Source: Leptothermofonsia sp049200465
GTDB lineage: Bacteria > Cyanobacteriota > Cyanobacteriia > Leptolyngbyales > Leptolyngbyaceae
Direction of reading: 5' to 3'
Length of the DNA: 64,000 bases
NCBI RefSeq assembly: GCF_049200465.1
Contig: NZ_CP120836.1
Span: 4,216,001-4,280,000, forward strand
In this document: in pieces, positions 43,589-52,872 of the stretch
Position numbering within the stretch: position 1 is the stretch's first letter
How the letters are laid out: the number at the start of each line of letters is the position of its first letter
Notes under the pieces: generated by a model
The model's database searches: none
Seen by the model: the letters and a program-made list of their open reading frames with translations, nothing else
Told to the model about the DNA's origin: nothing
Made by a program: the position numbers and the translations under genes

Positions 43589-44091
43589 GACACTGCCAGT
43601 AAACTTCTATCAGGGCGGAAGAGTTTGGGCGTATGATTAAGCAACAGTCTCACCAGAGAAACCATAAGCAGAATCGCGTTACCAGATGAGGCGAGTCATT
43701 GGTTCAAGCCATGTTAACTCAAACATTACCTTAATCAGCTCCCATTTTCAGGCTGCCAGTGTACATCCTGTTGATATTTTGCGATACTCTCTCCTGAGAG
43801 TTTTTGATCATAAGTGGAGCTTATCATCAAGCCAATCAATATTCCACAGTTTTTGTTTAGGATGAAAGAGTAGTGTAAGCAACTTTTTCACTGGCAAGTT
43901 GGGAAAACTTCTATATCTTTTTCGATATCTTGATAGATGAGTGTAGAGATACTAAATTTCCTTGAGATCTGGACACACACAGTGAATGTCGTTACTGTTA
44001 AGCTTATACCTTGGGGAAATCATTGTATTACTTTCTAGTCAGAACTTTCTAGTCAGAAAGTAGATGAATGTCCGAATTTGTTGATTCTGGT
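43589..44091. other. Spacer upstream of tRNA-Arg with repeat B2
   Basis: The 503-bp gap contains type-B element B2 (43786-43905, inverted) and a 14-bp tandem duplication CTTTCTAGTCAGAA (44031-44044, 44045-44058) located 34 bp before tRNA-Arg. No gene is seen. Confidence 0.6.
43786..43905. repeat. Type-B multi-hairpin repeat, copy B2 (inverted)
   Basis: Read on the minus strand it gives CAACTTGCCAGTGAAAAAGT, then GTGGAATATTGATT, then GATGATAAGCTCCACTTATG and CTCAGGAGAGAGT. It is more diverged than B1 and B3, but the order of hairpins is the same. Confidence 0.75.
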
Positions 44092-44164
<73 letters not shown>

Positions 44165-44186
44165 TAACCCCAAACTGGTTGCAGGC

Positions 44187-45176
44187 TTAGCCTCCAATTT
44201 GAGACATGGTGCGACTGTAGGTTCCGGTTATCGCTCCGGATTCCCTCAGTTTGAAGTTGATTTCGGGTTTGATGGCTAGCAGAGTACGCACTTGTTGCCT
44301 CAGATTGATTAAAGAGATGCCAGATCGCAGCCCTGTCTTCAAATTAATCTGTCCCGTTTCGTTTAGCAAGCAGGGTCTCAGCCAGCCATCGGCAGAGAGG
44401 CGCATGCGGTTGCAGCGATCGCAAAAACATTCGGACATTTGACTGATAAAACCCACCGTCCCTCTGGCACCAGGGATCTGGAACACATCCGCTGGGCCAT
44501 TGCCCTGTACCTGTCCTTCCGTCAACCCCCACCGCATCCGAATACGCTGCCGCAGTTCTTCGGAGCTAACCCAGCCCCGGTCGTTGAACAGGTGATCATT
44601 GCCAATCGGCATAAACTCAATGAACCGGACATGCCATTCCCGCTCGATGCTCAGTGCTGCCAGATCCAGTACCTCCTGGTCATTGACTCCGGGAATTACG
44701 ACCACGTTGAGTTTTAAGGGGTTAAAGCCCACCCGGTAAGCTTCCTGAATGCCATCCCAAACCTGTTGCCAGCGAGTCCGTCCACGGCTACCCACTATCT
44801 GCTCAAAGACTTCTGGATTCAGAGAGTCAAGGCTGATGTTAATACGGCGTAGTCCGGCATTATAGAGATCCTGCGCCAGAAGCTTTAATAGAAAGCCATT
44901 GGTGGTCATGGAGAGGTCGCGGGTTTCGGGGAAGGAGGCGATCGCCCTGACGATCTCAACTACACCGGGGCGAATGAGAGGTTCACCCCCTGTCAACCGA
45001 AATCGGGTAAACCCAAGCGGGATAAACACTCCGCGCAACAGCGTCAGCAGTTCTTCCTGCGTCAAAAAATTTTGCCGTAAAACATAGTCAATTTCTGTGC
45101 CCTCTGGCATGCAGTATTGACAGCGGAAATTGCAGCGATCAATCAGACTAATGCGGAGGTAATCGACCTGGTTCAT
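44187..45176 (-). CDS. moaA: GTP 3',8-cyclase MoaA
   Basis: MoaA is the radical SAM enzyme that, with MoaC, makes cyclic pyranopterin monophosphate for molybdenum cofactor. From ATG at 45176 (329 aa) the first cluster is C15, C19, C22 in DRCNFRCQYCMPEG. The second cluster is in CFCDRCNRMRLSADGWLRPC, and the C-terminus ends in the required double glycine (SQIGG). A TTG at 45212 would add 12 residues. FTRFRLTGGEPLIRPGV is also present. It lies 22 bp beyond tRNA-Arg on the opposite strand. No other moa gene is in the window. Confidence 0.95.
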   Translation of the reverse strand: MNQVDYLRISLIDRCNFRCQYCMPEGTEIDYVLRQNFLTQEELLTLLRGVFIPLGFTRFRLTGGEPLIRPGVVEIVRAIASFPETRDLSMTTNGFLLKLLAQDLYNAGLRRINISLDSLNPEVFEQIVGSRGRTRWQQVWDGIQEAYRVGFNPLKLNVVVIPGVNDQEVLDLAALSIEREWHVRFIEFMPIGNDHLFNDRGWVSSEELRQRIRMRWGLTEGQVQGNGPADVFQIPGARGTVGFISQMSECFCDRCNRMRLSADGWLRPCLLNETGQINLKTGLRSGISLINLRQQVRTLLAIKPEINFKLRESGAITGTYSRTMSQIGG

Positions 45177-45275
45177 GCCACTATTGTGACGGATTTCCCA
45201 GGTTCGGTTCAATCCACTTCTAGAAGTCAGGAGTCAGGAGCCAGAAGAGGTCAGGTGTGGGGTGAGGTGTAACGT

Positions 45276-46817
45276 TTAATCGCCGTGCTGTTCGCTGGTT
45301 TTGGTTGGAAACAAAACTCCCATCATCTGCCTGAGCGATTGTCCCCGTTGTTCGTGGACAAACACCAGCGGCAGAATTGCCACCAGCCGGACAATGGCGG
45401 AAAGAGCAAACAATCCAGGAATTCCTCCATAGTTGGCAAATTCTGCCAGAAAGCCGCCAGCAGTTGTGCCTAATGCCCCACTCACCCCTGCTACGGCGGC
45501 GGCTACTGCAAAGTAGTTCGCTTGATGGCGGACGGGAGCAACCCCCAATTGCAGGTTGTTGTTACAGAGATCGATCGCCGCCCACGTCACCCCAGCTAAT
45601 ACGTGCAGCAACGGTAACCAAAGCCAGGTGGATAAGGCATTGATCCCGGTTCCCAACCAAAATAGGGGGGTAACTGCCACCAGAATTCCAACGGTAATGA
45701 GAATGTTCCGATTGCCCACCCGGTCGGCGAGCTTCCCCCAAAGCACCAGCATCAGCATATTCGCTCCAGCTTGCAGGCTGTTGTAGATTGTCACCCAGCG
45801 CACATCGATGGAAAGATTGTCCAGCATGTAGAGATTGAAGAAAGGTGCACTGAGATTGACGGCAAACATCCACAGGCTGAAGTAGAGCAAAAAGAAAAGG
45901 AAATTGGTGTCTTTGATAAACGATGGCGCTGAGGGAAGGGAAGATGGAGAGGATGCGATCGCACCTTCGATTTCGTCAACTCCTGCACTTTTCCTGCTCT
46001 CTCCTGGCGCTTCTCCACTGGCATCTTGCACCTGCGGATTCACATCCACTATTAAATACTGAAACCCCAGGCTGACAAGTCCAGCAACGACCCCCAATAC
46101 CAGAATGATGCCGTATCCCTGAATCGAACCACCCGGGAAAGCAGAAATGATCCATCCCAGCACGGGTACACTCAACAAATTAGTCAGGCTAGAAGCACTG
46201 TTGCGAATGCCAAAGTACCTTCCCCGTAGGCGGCGGGGCACCAGGGACGCCAGCCAACTGAGCCAGGAAGCACTGCCCAATGCTCCCAAAAAGTTGGTCA
46301 CAAAGACGATCGCAAGCGTCCACAGTACCAGCAACTGAGGCTCTACGGTATGCCAGCCTGCAAGCGCAATAATGGCTGCCAGAATCAGCCACAAAAACCG
46401 GGCCGGACCATAGACCCAGAGGCAGTAGTAATGGCGGCTGGTGGTGCGATCGCCCAGAAACGCTCCCAGAGGCTGAATCAGGTTTGCCAGCATGGGAATA
46501 GATGCCAATAACCCAACTTGCGTAGGACTGGCATCAAGTTCTACCAAAAAATTGCTGAGCAGCACTCCTCCCGTGATGTTAGAGAAAATGGTTGAAAATA
46601 CTCCATCCAGCGTTGAAGCTCGCAAGCTTCTTCTAATGGCGTTTTTAGAGGTGACTGGAACTGGAGGTTGAGCAGGAGGCAACAATTCTGAAGCAGGTTG
46701 TTCAATGACTACCTGCCCAACCGATATTCCGGGTTCAACCGTTTCAGCCTTCACGATTGCCAAAGCACTGAGATTAACCTTCTGCGTTCTTATCAATGGT
46801 AAGCGAATGCCTTGCAC
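45276..46817 (-). CDS. MFS transporter
   Basis: The 513-aa protein has twelve predicted membrane helices after a 65-residue polar N-terminus. Typical MFS features are GVLLSNFLVELDASPTQVGL at the first helix, a loop 2-3 motif (IQPLGAFLGDRTTSR), RRLRGRYFGIRNSASSL between helices 4-6, and LVLWGKLADRVGNRNILITV in the second half. A cytoplasmic loop at about 272-305 is Ser/Ala-rich. The substrate is unknown; similar cyanobacterial proteins are annotated only as MFS. The start is GTG at 46817; no better ATG precedes the first helix. Its 3' neighbour is moaA, 99 bp downstream on the same strand. Confidence 0.88.
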   Translation of the reverse strand: MQGIRLPLIRTQKVNLSALAIVKAETVEPGISVGQVVIEQPASELLPPAQPPVPVTSKNAIRRSLRASTLDGVFSTIFSNITGGVLLSNFLVELDASPTQVGLLASIPMLANLIQPLGAFLGDRTTSRHYYCLWVYGPARFLWLILAAIIALAGWHTVEPQLLVLWTLAIVFVTNFLGALGSASWLSWLASLVPRRLRGRYFGIRNSASSLTNLLSVPVLGWIISAFPGGSIQGYGIILVLGVVAGLVSLGFQYLIVDVNPQVQDASGEAPGESRKSAGVDEIEGAIASSPSSLPSAPSFIKDTNFLFFLLYFSLWMFAVNLSAPFFNLYMLDNLSIDVRWVTIYNSLQAGANMLMLVLWGKLADRVGNRNILITVGILVAVTPLFWLGTGINALSTWLWLPLLHVLAGVTWAAIDLCNNNLQLGVAPVRHQANYFAVAAAVAGVSGALGTTAGGFLAEFANYGGIPGLFALSAIVRLVAILPLVFVHEQRGQSLRQMMGVLFPTKTSEQHGD

Positions 46818-46967
46818 AGATCGTTAGATTCCATCCAGGCATTATGGCTATCTTTTGATTAAGAAAACCCCAGTTCCCAAGTACATAAATCATTCATTAG
46901 ACAGATTGCTGAGAAGGAGGGGATGCCGTTTGCTATTCCTCCCGGTCAAGCTAGGGAACTGAATCTT

Positions 46968-47408
46968 TTAGGATTGATTCTGAATCAGGCTATCTAGAAA
47001 ACCTTTCAGTTCCTCCCCGTAAATCTCATTCCAGGGGCCAACACTCACTTCGCGCTGGCGAATCCACTCTGCTTCTAGAGCTGCGCGTGTGCGAACGTCC
47101 ATTGAGTGAAAGGATAACATTTTCCCCAACATTGCCGCGTGGTGAATTCCTGCAGCCAGGGCAGCTATTCCGTGGGTGTCGGTAGAACCAACCCAAAGCA
47201 GATCAACAATGACCCCCTCTAGCGCAAGCTCCAGAGATTCCTGTAACATCCTCTGAAATTCAAGGCTACTGGTGCAATCCAGGGAACCACCTGGCTGAAG
47301 AACCACGGTATTGGGTCTAGTCTCCTGATGGGAAGTTATCGAATTGACAGCAGCTACATCAGTTGCTGTCTTAGCACAGGTTGCAGTAGAGTCGACAGTT
47401 GTATGCAT
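46968..47408 (-). CDS. STAS domain protein (anti-anti-sigma factor-like)
   Basis: From ATG at 47408, preceded by GGAG, the product is 146 aa; a TTG at 47459 would add 17 residues. Residues 35-140 form a STAS fold: VVLQPGGSLDCTSSLEFQRM (beta1-alpha1), GVIVDLLWVGSTDTHGIAAL with Ser/Thr at the usual phosphorylation loop (STDTHG), and MLGKMLSFHSMDVRTRAALE. Such proteins bind RsbW-type kinases. One lies 12 kb away (34661), though pairing is not shown. The first 30 residues are Thr/Ala-rich and probably disordered. Confidence 0.82.
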   Translation of the reverse strand: MHTTVDSTATCAKTATDVAAVNSITSHQETRPNTVVLQPGGSLDCTSSLEFQRMLQESLELALEGVIVDLLWVGSTDTHGIAALAAGIHHAAMLGKMLSFHSMDVRTRAALEAEWIRQREVSVGPWNEIYGEELKGFLDSLIQNQS

Positions 47409-47668
47409 GACTATCTCCAGGAACGCTGGGTGGGGGCAGAGGTGAGACCGTTTCAACAAGATGAAAAATCAAAGATTAAAAAGCAGCCACTTCCTGACTG
47501 CCTCCAGCATGGAGCAAGACTCAGCCAACCGGATTGTAATGAGTCACTCTGGCTCTGTGTTTTGGGTGGGTTGCCAGGTTGTAAAGTGTCACTGTGCCGA
47601 TGTGTTCTTGATCAGCGAGGCATATGAGGCTGATCACAATAAAGCCAAAGCTGTGAAACTTGATCACT

Positions 47669-48793
47669 ATGTATCTCTCTTCTCCCCGTGCCGGTTACAC
47701 TTTACCTGTTTTTGCCTGTGCTGCCGCGATCGCGGCTCTCCGCCATCTGCAAACGGCTGAATCCTTTGGCAATGTTCAGGTAAACCTGCTTGCCCCCCCA
47801 AAAACCGTTGACATTTCCATTGAACAGGTCGCAAAACTCAAACCGAATGCAGCTTTAGCCATCACCCGCAGCGATCCGGGCGACAATCTGGACTTAACTC
47901 GCCATACCCCTGTCTGGGCAATGGTGGAATGGGGAGACACAGACCAGGCCGAACCGATTGTCCTCACTGGTGGAGAAGGGATCGGGAAGCACAAGGAAAC
48001 TGAACAACCAGCCATCTATGCCTATGCCAAAAGGCTGCTACTGACCAACCTGGAGCGGTGGCTGGCACCAGGAAAAACGATTCGGGTTTGCCTGATTCTG
48101 CCAGAGGGAAGGGAACTGGCTCAGCGCACTTCCAATCAGGCATTTGGGGTCGTAGAGGGGCTTTCCCTCCTGGGAACCACAGGCATTTCGCAGCCCCTGA
48201 GTGCGCCTGGCCAGCTAGAGGCGTACCGGGAAGAACTGAAGCAAAAAGGCGATCGCTTTGATGACTTGGTGTTTTGCATCGGAGAGAACGGACTGGATTT
48301 AATCCAACAGATGGGGGCGAATCCTGCTCAACTGGTTAAAACGGCTAACTGGTTAGGCCCATTACTGGTAGAGGCTGGGGTACAGGGAGTGCAATCGATT
48401 TTGCTGTTTGGCTATCACGGTAAGCTGATCAAGCTGGCTGGAGGTATTTTCCACACCCACCACCATGTCGCAGACGGACGCCTCGAAATTTTGACAGCTC
48501 ACTGTGTGAAGGCCGGTTTACTGACACAGGATTTACTGGCGATCTCTGCTTGTGCTACCGCAGAAGATGGTTTGAATTACCTAAGAAGTCAGGATGCTGA
48601 AACGGGAAGTGATTGGGTAGAGCGGGTGTATGGATCGATCGCGCAGGCGATCGATCAGCGGACTCAAAAGTACATTCATACTCACAGCAATCGTTTAGTC
48701 CGCATTGGAACCGTTTTATTTGACCGCGATCGCCAGATTATTACAAAGAGCAGAATAGGAGACACCCTATTTGAACAAGTACTGTTAGGCTAG
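47669..48793 (+). CDS. cbiD: Cobalt-precorrin-5B C(1)-methyltransferase
   Basis: CbiD methylates C1 of cobalt-precorrin-5B in the early-cobalt (anaerobic-type) route to cobalamin that cyanobacteria use. The 374-aa length from ATG at 47669 is normal. Signatures are SGYTLPVFACAAAIA-like RAGYTLPVFACAAAIAAL, ITRSDPGDNLDLTRH, VLTGGEGIGKHKETEQPAIY and GYHGKLIKLAGGIFHTHHHV. It lies 100 bp upstream of guaA on the same strand; the pairing is probably fortuitous. Confidence 0.93.
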   Translation: MYLSSPRAGYTLPVFACAAAIAALRHLQTAESFGNVQVNLLAPPKTVDISIEQVAKLKPNAALAITRSDPGDNLDLTRHTPVWAMVEWGDTDQAEPIVLTGGEGIGKHKETEQPAIYAYAKRLLLTNLERWLAPGKTIRVCLILPEGRELAQRTSNQAFGVVEGLSLLGTTGISQPLSAPGQLEAYREELKQKGDRFDDLVFCIGENGLDLIQQMGANPAQLVKTANWLGPLLVEAGVQGVQSILLFGYHGKLIKLAGGIFHTHHHVADGRLEILTAHCVKAGLLTQDLLAISACATAEDGLNYLRSQDAETGSDWVERVYGSIAQAIDQRTQKYIHTHSNRLVRIGTVLFDRDRQIITKSRIGDTLFEQVLLG

Positions 48794-48893
48794 ATATAAT
48801 GCAAAAATTTAGCGACTGCTTTTTGAAATTCTTTTCCAAACCAGTATTTTCAGTCTTTAAGTTCACCCTCGCAGTATAAAGCAGGATATCTCG

Positions 48894-50507
48894 GTGACAT
48901 TACAGACAGAATCGCAGCCCCAGGTTGCATCGCTGGAACAGACCCAGATCAATCGCCAAATGATCGCCATCCTAGACTTTGGCTCCCAATATTCTGAACT
49001 AATTGCCCGCCGGATTCGGGAAACCCAGGTCTACTCTGAAGTCCTTTCCTACCGCACCACTGCTGAACAACTGCGACAACTGAACCCTGCAGGTATTATC
49101 CTTTCAGGGGGGCCAAGTTCTGTTTATGACCCAGGTGCCCCCCATTGTGACCCGGAACTCTGGAACCTGGGCATCCCAGTTCTGGGTGTGTGTTACGGAA
49201 TGCAGTTAATGGTGCAGCAACTCGGTGGCGGAGTCGAACGCTCTGATCGCGGCGAGTACGGCAAAGCCTCTCTGTTCATTGATGATCCTACAGATCTACT
49301 GACGAATGTTGAAGATGGCACCACGATGTGGATGAGCCATGGCGACTCTGTAACGCGTTTGCCTGAAGGCTTTGAGTTACTTGCCCATACCGACAACACT
49401 TCCTGTGCAGCGATCGCCAACCAGGAGAAGAAACTCTACGGAGTTCAATTTCACCCCGAAGTAGTGCATTCTGTTGGGGGAATCGCCTTAATTCGCAACT
49501 TTGTTTACCACATTTGCAACTGTCAGCCCACCTGGACCACCGCTGCCTTTGTGGAAGAATCTATTCGCGAAATTCGAGCGAAGGTTGGTGACCGGCGGGT
49601 GCTGCTGGCATTGTCGGGTGGGGTTGATTCGTCTACCCTGGCGTTTTTGCTTTACAAAGCAATTGGAGAAAAGCTCACCTGCATGTTCATCGACCAGGGT
49701 TTCATGCGAAAGTATGAACCAGAGCGCCTGGTCAAACTGTTTCGGGAGCAGTTTCACATCCCGGTGGAATATGTGAACGCCCGTGAGCGTTTTCTGGCGG
49801 CGATCGCAGGCATTACCGATCCGGAGGAAAAGCGTAAGCGCATCGGGCATGAATTTATTCGCGTTTTCGAAGAAGAATCCAAACGGCTTGGCCCCTTTGA
49901 CTACCTGGCCCAGGGAACCCTCTATCCAGATGTGATCGAGTCCGCCGATACTAACGTTGATCCCCAGACGGGTGAACGAGTTGCCGTTAAGATTAAAAGC
50001 CATCATAACGTTGGTGGCCTGCCAAAGGACCTGCGATTCAAGCTGGTAGAGCCTCTGCGCAAACTATTTAAGGATGAGGTGCGCAAAGTTGGGCGTTCCA
50101 TTGGTTTACCAGAAGAAATTGTCCAGCGTCATCCCTTCCCCGGACCCGGTCTAGCAATTCGCATCCTGGGCGAAGTAACTGAAGAACGGTTAGAAATCTT
50201 GAGAGATGCCGACTTCATCGTTCGTCAGGAGATCAACCGTTGCGGCATGTACAGTGAACTCTGGCAGGCATTTGCTGTTTTACTGCCGATTCGCAGTGTG
50301 GGCGTAATGGGTGATCAGCGGACCTATGCCTATCCCATCGTGCTTCGCTTTGTGACCAGCGAAGACGGTATGACGGCTGACTGGGCCAGGGTTCCCTATG
50401 ACTTGCTGGAACTAATTGCCAATCGGATTGTGAATGAGGTTCGAGGTGTCAATCGGGTGGTTTACGATATCACCTCCAAACCCCCTGGAACCATTGAGTG
50501 GGAATAA
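48894..50507 (+). CDS. guaA: GMP synthase (glutamine-hydrolysing)
   Basis: GuaA converts XMP to GMP. The 537-aa product joins a class I glutamine amidotransferase (Cys100 in GVCYGMQLM, His187/Glu189 in FHPEVVHS) to an ATP pyrophosphatase (P-loop SGGVDSS at 241-247) and a C-terminal dimerisation domain ending YDITSKPPGTIEWE. The start is GTG at 48894. A 21-bp tandem duplication copies the last codons including the stop (50489-50509, 50510-50530), and a classical terminator follows. Confidence 0.96.
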   Translation: MTLQTESQPQVASLEQTQINRQMIAILDFGSQYSELIARRIRETQVYSEVLSYRTTAEQLRQLNPAGIILSGGPSSVYDPGAPHCDPELWNLGIPVLGVCYGMQLMVQQLGGGVERSDRGEYGKASLFIDDPTDLLTNVEDGTTMWMSHGDSVTRLPEGFELLAHTDNTSCAAIANQEKKLYGVQFHPEVVHSVGGIALIRNFVYHICNCQPTWTTAAFVEESIREIRAKVGDRRVLLALSGGVDSSTLAFLLYKAIGEKLTCMFIDQGFMRKYEPERLVKLFREQFHIPVEYVNARERFLAAIAGITDPEEKRKRIGHEFIRVFEEESKRLGPFDYLAQGTLYPDVIESADTNVDPQTGERVAVKIKSHHNVGGLPKDLRFKLVEPLRKLFKDEVRKVGRSIGLPEEIVQRHPFPGPGLAIRILGEVTEERLEILRDADFIVRQEINRCGMYSELWQAFAVLLPIRSVGVMGDQRTYAYPIVLRFVTSEDGMTADWARVPYDLLELIANRIVNEVRGVNRVVYDITSKPPGTIEWE

Positions 50508-50530
50508 AGAACCATTGAGTGGGAATAAAA
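50489..50530. repeat. 21-bp tandem duplication of the guaA 3' end
   Basis: AACCATTGAGTGGGAATAAA plus one base is repeated immediately. The first copy encodes the C-terminal TIEWE and stop, and the second is a non-coding relic. It shows that the duplication is recent or unselected. Confidence 0.92.
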
Positions 50531-50534
50531 AAGT

Positions 50535-50573
50535 CCATAGGCCGGAAATCAAAGTTCTGGCCTATGGTTTTTG
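50535..50573 (+). terminator. Rho-independent terminator after guaA
   Basis: CCATAGGCC (50535-50543) pairs with GGCCTATGG (50559-50567), with further pairing inside, followed directly by TTTTTG. This is the clearest intrinsic terminator in the window. Confidence 0.85.
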
Positions 50574-50689
50574 ACTCCTTTCAACAACCTTTTGTGGAAA
50601 ACCCCCTAAACTCTGTGGAAAACTCCCAAAAAACTTCAAATTCCTGTGGAAAACTTTGTAATAGAAATTGGTAATAGAAATTGGATTTC

Positions 50690-50765
50690 TAAGTAGCTAG
50701 GCGCAATTAAATTAAGAGTAATTTCGGGGGTGAAACCCCCTGCCTGGGGTTGCTGCCCCCCTTTA
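50690..50765. repeat. Type-A repeat element, copy A4 (truncated)
   Basis: The left end AAGTAGCTAGGCGCAATTAA and part of the core (GGGGGTGAAACCCCCTGCC, then GGGGTTGCTGCCCCCC) are present. The right inverted repeat is missing just before the stop of the DUF3318 gene. A 13-bp tandem duplication (GTAATAGAAATTG, 50658-50683) lies beside it. Confidence 0.75.
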
Positions 50766-50780
50766 TTCAATAGACTTTAT

Positions 50781-51425
50781 TTAATAAACCTCACCTGCCT
50801 GATTTTTAAGTTTCGCCTTTGCCTTGGCGGCACTCTTCTTCAGCGCATCTAGCCGAGCTTCATACCTTGCCCGCAGGCGTTTTTTAAGAGATTGTTCAAT
50901 TAAAGTTTTAAGCGCGCTACCCAGACTCTTGTAGGCATTTGGGAGAGTGTAACCGAAGCGTTGAGCGAGGGCGATCGCCCGCTCGTCTGCCTCAATCAGG
51001 TCATTCATCACCTTTTCGCCACTATTCTTCTGCCACAGGCGCCATCCCGAGACTCCACAGAGGGCCAGTGCCAGCAGCAGCAATAGCCCATCCTGCACCC
51101 AGAGTTCACCTACCGCACCGCCCAGGCCGATCGCTAATGCCGCCATCTCCCAGCCATCTTTAGGGATCGTGTCATTTTGAATGCGGGCAACTTCGTGCCA
51201 GAACAGCAAATTGCGCTGGTCGAGCGCTAACTGCTCCCACTTCACCATGTCAATTTGAATTTCTACCTCGTCCCGCCCAATCTCTTCACACTGGATTAGG
51301 GGTGGATTGACTGCCGTTGTCCCTTCTACCGAAACCCAGCTTTGTAGCTCTGGAGGGAGCAAGGTTCTCAACCGCCGCAATTCACTCATTTCAGCTTTTG
51401 CAGACGAGGATGCGTATGATGTCAT
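50781..51425 (-). CDS. DUF3318 domain protein
   Basis: The 214-aa protein begins SSAKAEMSELRRLRTLLPPE with LIQCEEIGRDEVEIQIDMVK and LALDQRNLLFWHEVARIQND, matching the cyanobacterial DUF3318 family. Two adjacent hydrophobic helices (about residues 94-127) anchor it in the membrane, and the C-terminus is strongly basic and helical (KKRLRARYEARLDALKKSAA). No catalytic motif is seen despite the HEVAR segment, which is not a full HExxH. The function is unknown. The start is ATG at 51425. Confidence 0.85.
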   Translation of the reverse strand: MTSYASSSAKAEMSELRRLRTLLPPELQSWVSVEGTTAVNPPLIQCEEIGRDEVEIQIDMVKWEQLALDQRNLLFWHEVARIQNDTIPKDGWEMAALAIGLGGAVGELWVQDGLLLLLALALCGVSGWRLWQKNSGEKVMNDLIEADERAIALAQRFGYTLPNAYKSLGSALKTLIEQSLKKRLRARYEARLDALKKSAAKAKAKLKNQAGEVY

Positions 51426-51769
51426 GGTTAACCCAGAAATTAAAACTAAAAAAACCTTCCTCCTGGATCATAGCGATTCAAAAGGAGGATTGGAGTTGCG
51501 ATCATTCTCCAGGATTTCAACCGCAGAATGCAAGGGCGATCGCTCAATCAAGCGATTTAACAAATACCACAAACCCTAGAGACTTACCAGTAAATGCCCG
51601 GTTCTCCCAGCTTGCCAGTAAAAGAATAGCTCAGAATAGCTTACGCTACTCTTTTACCCCAGCCAAAACTGCTGGGATATTGATTTTATTTTGGTGATCA
51701 GCGAAGCTTATCACCAAACTCCCAGGAGAGCCAATGCTCAAGAGCTTTAAGAAGTATTCGGCGCGTCGT
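51426..51769. other. Spacer containing repeat B3
   Basis: This 344-bp gap holds repeat B3 (51600-51732) and otherwise A/T-rich sequence between divergently and convergently placed small genes. No further gene is seen. Confidence 0.55.
51600..51732. repeat. Type-B multi-hairpin repeat, copy B3
   Basis: The 133-bp copy begins GGTTCTCCCAGCTTGCC (first G at 51600) and ends CCCAGGAGAGCC. Hairpin 1 is expanded by a small duplication (GAATAGCT twice). Hairpin 2 is TTGGTGATCAGC-GAA-GCTTATCACCAA, a near-perfect stem. Confidence 0.85.
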
Positions 51770-51937
51770 TTATCGTCGGTTGACAGTTGGTTGGGGAAAT
51801 TCTGTATTGGTGGAATAGTGAGATACCACCGTTAACGGTAAGGTGAGGGTCAATAGGGCAATCAACGTCCCAATAATTTCTGCAAATCGGCTAGACGTTC
51901 GATCGGGCGAATTAGCAGACTGGCTACCTGATTCCAT
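51770..51937 (-). CDS. Small single-span membrane protein (55 aa)
   Basis: ATG at 51937 opens MESGSQSANSPDRTSSRFAE followed by a hydrophobic helix IIGTLIALLTLTLPLTVVSH (about residues 21-40) and a short polar tail ending VNRR. The pattern polar, RFAEIIG, single helix recurs in small cyanobacterial membrane proteins, so I believe it is real despite its size. Codon use is ordinary and a HIP1-like CGATCG is inside. The function is unknown. Confidence 0.6.
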   Translation of the reverse strand: MESGSQSANSPDRTSSRFAEIIGTLIALLTLTLPLTVVSHYSTNTEFPQPTVNRR

Positions 51938-52226
51938 AACGAGATAAATGGTTGTTAAACAACAATCTATGGTTAAATGTCAAGTTGAATGTCACTGACA
52001 CAAAGCCAAAATTGGCATAACAAGGCGCGAGATTTCAGAGGTTTAGCGACTGATCTACACTGACGTTAATGCCATTTATCTTGCTATTCATCATAGTTTC
52101 AACTCAGCGAGAGTAGATCCCATAAACGGTGTTGTCTACCATTTTAACGTCTCCCTCTGGCGAGAAAGTTGATGACAAACAATTGAAAAGAAGACCCAAC
52201 CCCCTTGAAGCCTGCCTGAAAGGCTC

Positions 52227-52619
52227 TCAGTTACGGGTTTTGAGCAGATGGTGAATATTTTGTAGCTCAATTAAAATCGCTTGCAGAAGCTCCTGGGTTG
52301 GGGTTGGAGTTGCGTCGCGAACCTCAATTGTTACCTGCTTGATCTTCAGAACATCTTTTGCGAACCGGGCCACTTCATTGGGATGGAACAGTAACGGATC
52401 ATCTTTGCTGAGACGCAGTTCTGGATTGAGTCGCTGGGGATTATAAGGTGGATTCAAGCATGTAGGGTCTGTATTGGCGTAGCGATAGATTGAAGCCCTG
52501 GAACGATTGAGTGCCTTTTGAACTGCTTCAATATCCATCAAACCGTTCTGTTCAATGCCAACTTCCGTCTCCATAACCATTCGCAGAGTTTTATCCCTAG
52601 ACTCAGGGAATCTTAGCAT
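52227..52619 (-). CDS. Small protein with helix-turn-helix-like N-terminal region
   Basis: From ATG at 52619 (130 aa; GTG at 52640 would add 7) the chain has LMDIEAVQKALNRSRASIYR, which looks like a MerR/excisionase-type helix-turn-helix with the recognition helix SRASIYRYAN. RLNPELRLSKDDPLLFHPNE and a C-terminal coiled helix LLQAILIELQNIHHLLKTRN follow. It is probably a small DNA-binding protein with a dimerisation helix. Excisionase-like genes can mark mobile elements, but no integrase or attachment site is seen here. Confidence 0.65.
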   Translation of the reverse strand: MLRFPESRDKTLRMVMETEVGIEQNGLMDIEAVQKALNRSRASIYRYANTDPTCLNPPYNPQRLNPELRLSKDDPLLFHPNEVARFAKDVLKIKQVTIEVRDATPTPTQELLQAILIELQNIHHLLKTRN

Positions 52620-52692
52620 TAGATTGGCAGAGTGCCACACTAGCGTAAGAGTTAAATTGGCGAATTTTGCTAACTTTCTTTGGGGTTAAGGC

Positions 52693-52872
52693 CTACGGGG
52701 AAAGTACGGACTTAATGATATCAACAGCCATCACCACACCCAGTACCCCAAGCAAGAAAAAACCGATGCTGAATAGCGGGCTCAGCAAAAACAAATCGTA
52801 AGACAGCCAGCACAGCAGAGACGTCAATATGAATAGCGCGAGGAAGAGTAAGACAGGTCTCAGATATTCCAT
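52693..52872 (-). CDS. Small two-helix membrane protein (59 aa)
   Basis: ATG at 52872 follows a perfect AGGAGG ribosome site 5 bp upstream. The product MEYLRPVLLFLALFILTSLL, then CWLSYDLFLLSPLFSIGFFL and a C-terminal LGVLGVVMAVDIIKSVLSP, is almost entirely hydrophobic with two helices. The ribosome site and uninterrupted hydrophobic pattern support a true gene. No family is recognised. Confidence 0.6.
   Translation of the reverse strand: MEYLRPVLLFLALFILTSLLCWLSYDLFLLSPLFSIGFFLLGVLGVVMAVDIIKSVLSP

Noticed and set aside
52227..52640. Excisionase of an integrated element
   Set aside because: The HTH is suggestive, but no integrase, attachment repeats or tRNA-adjacent junction is seen near it.
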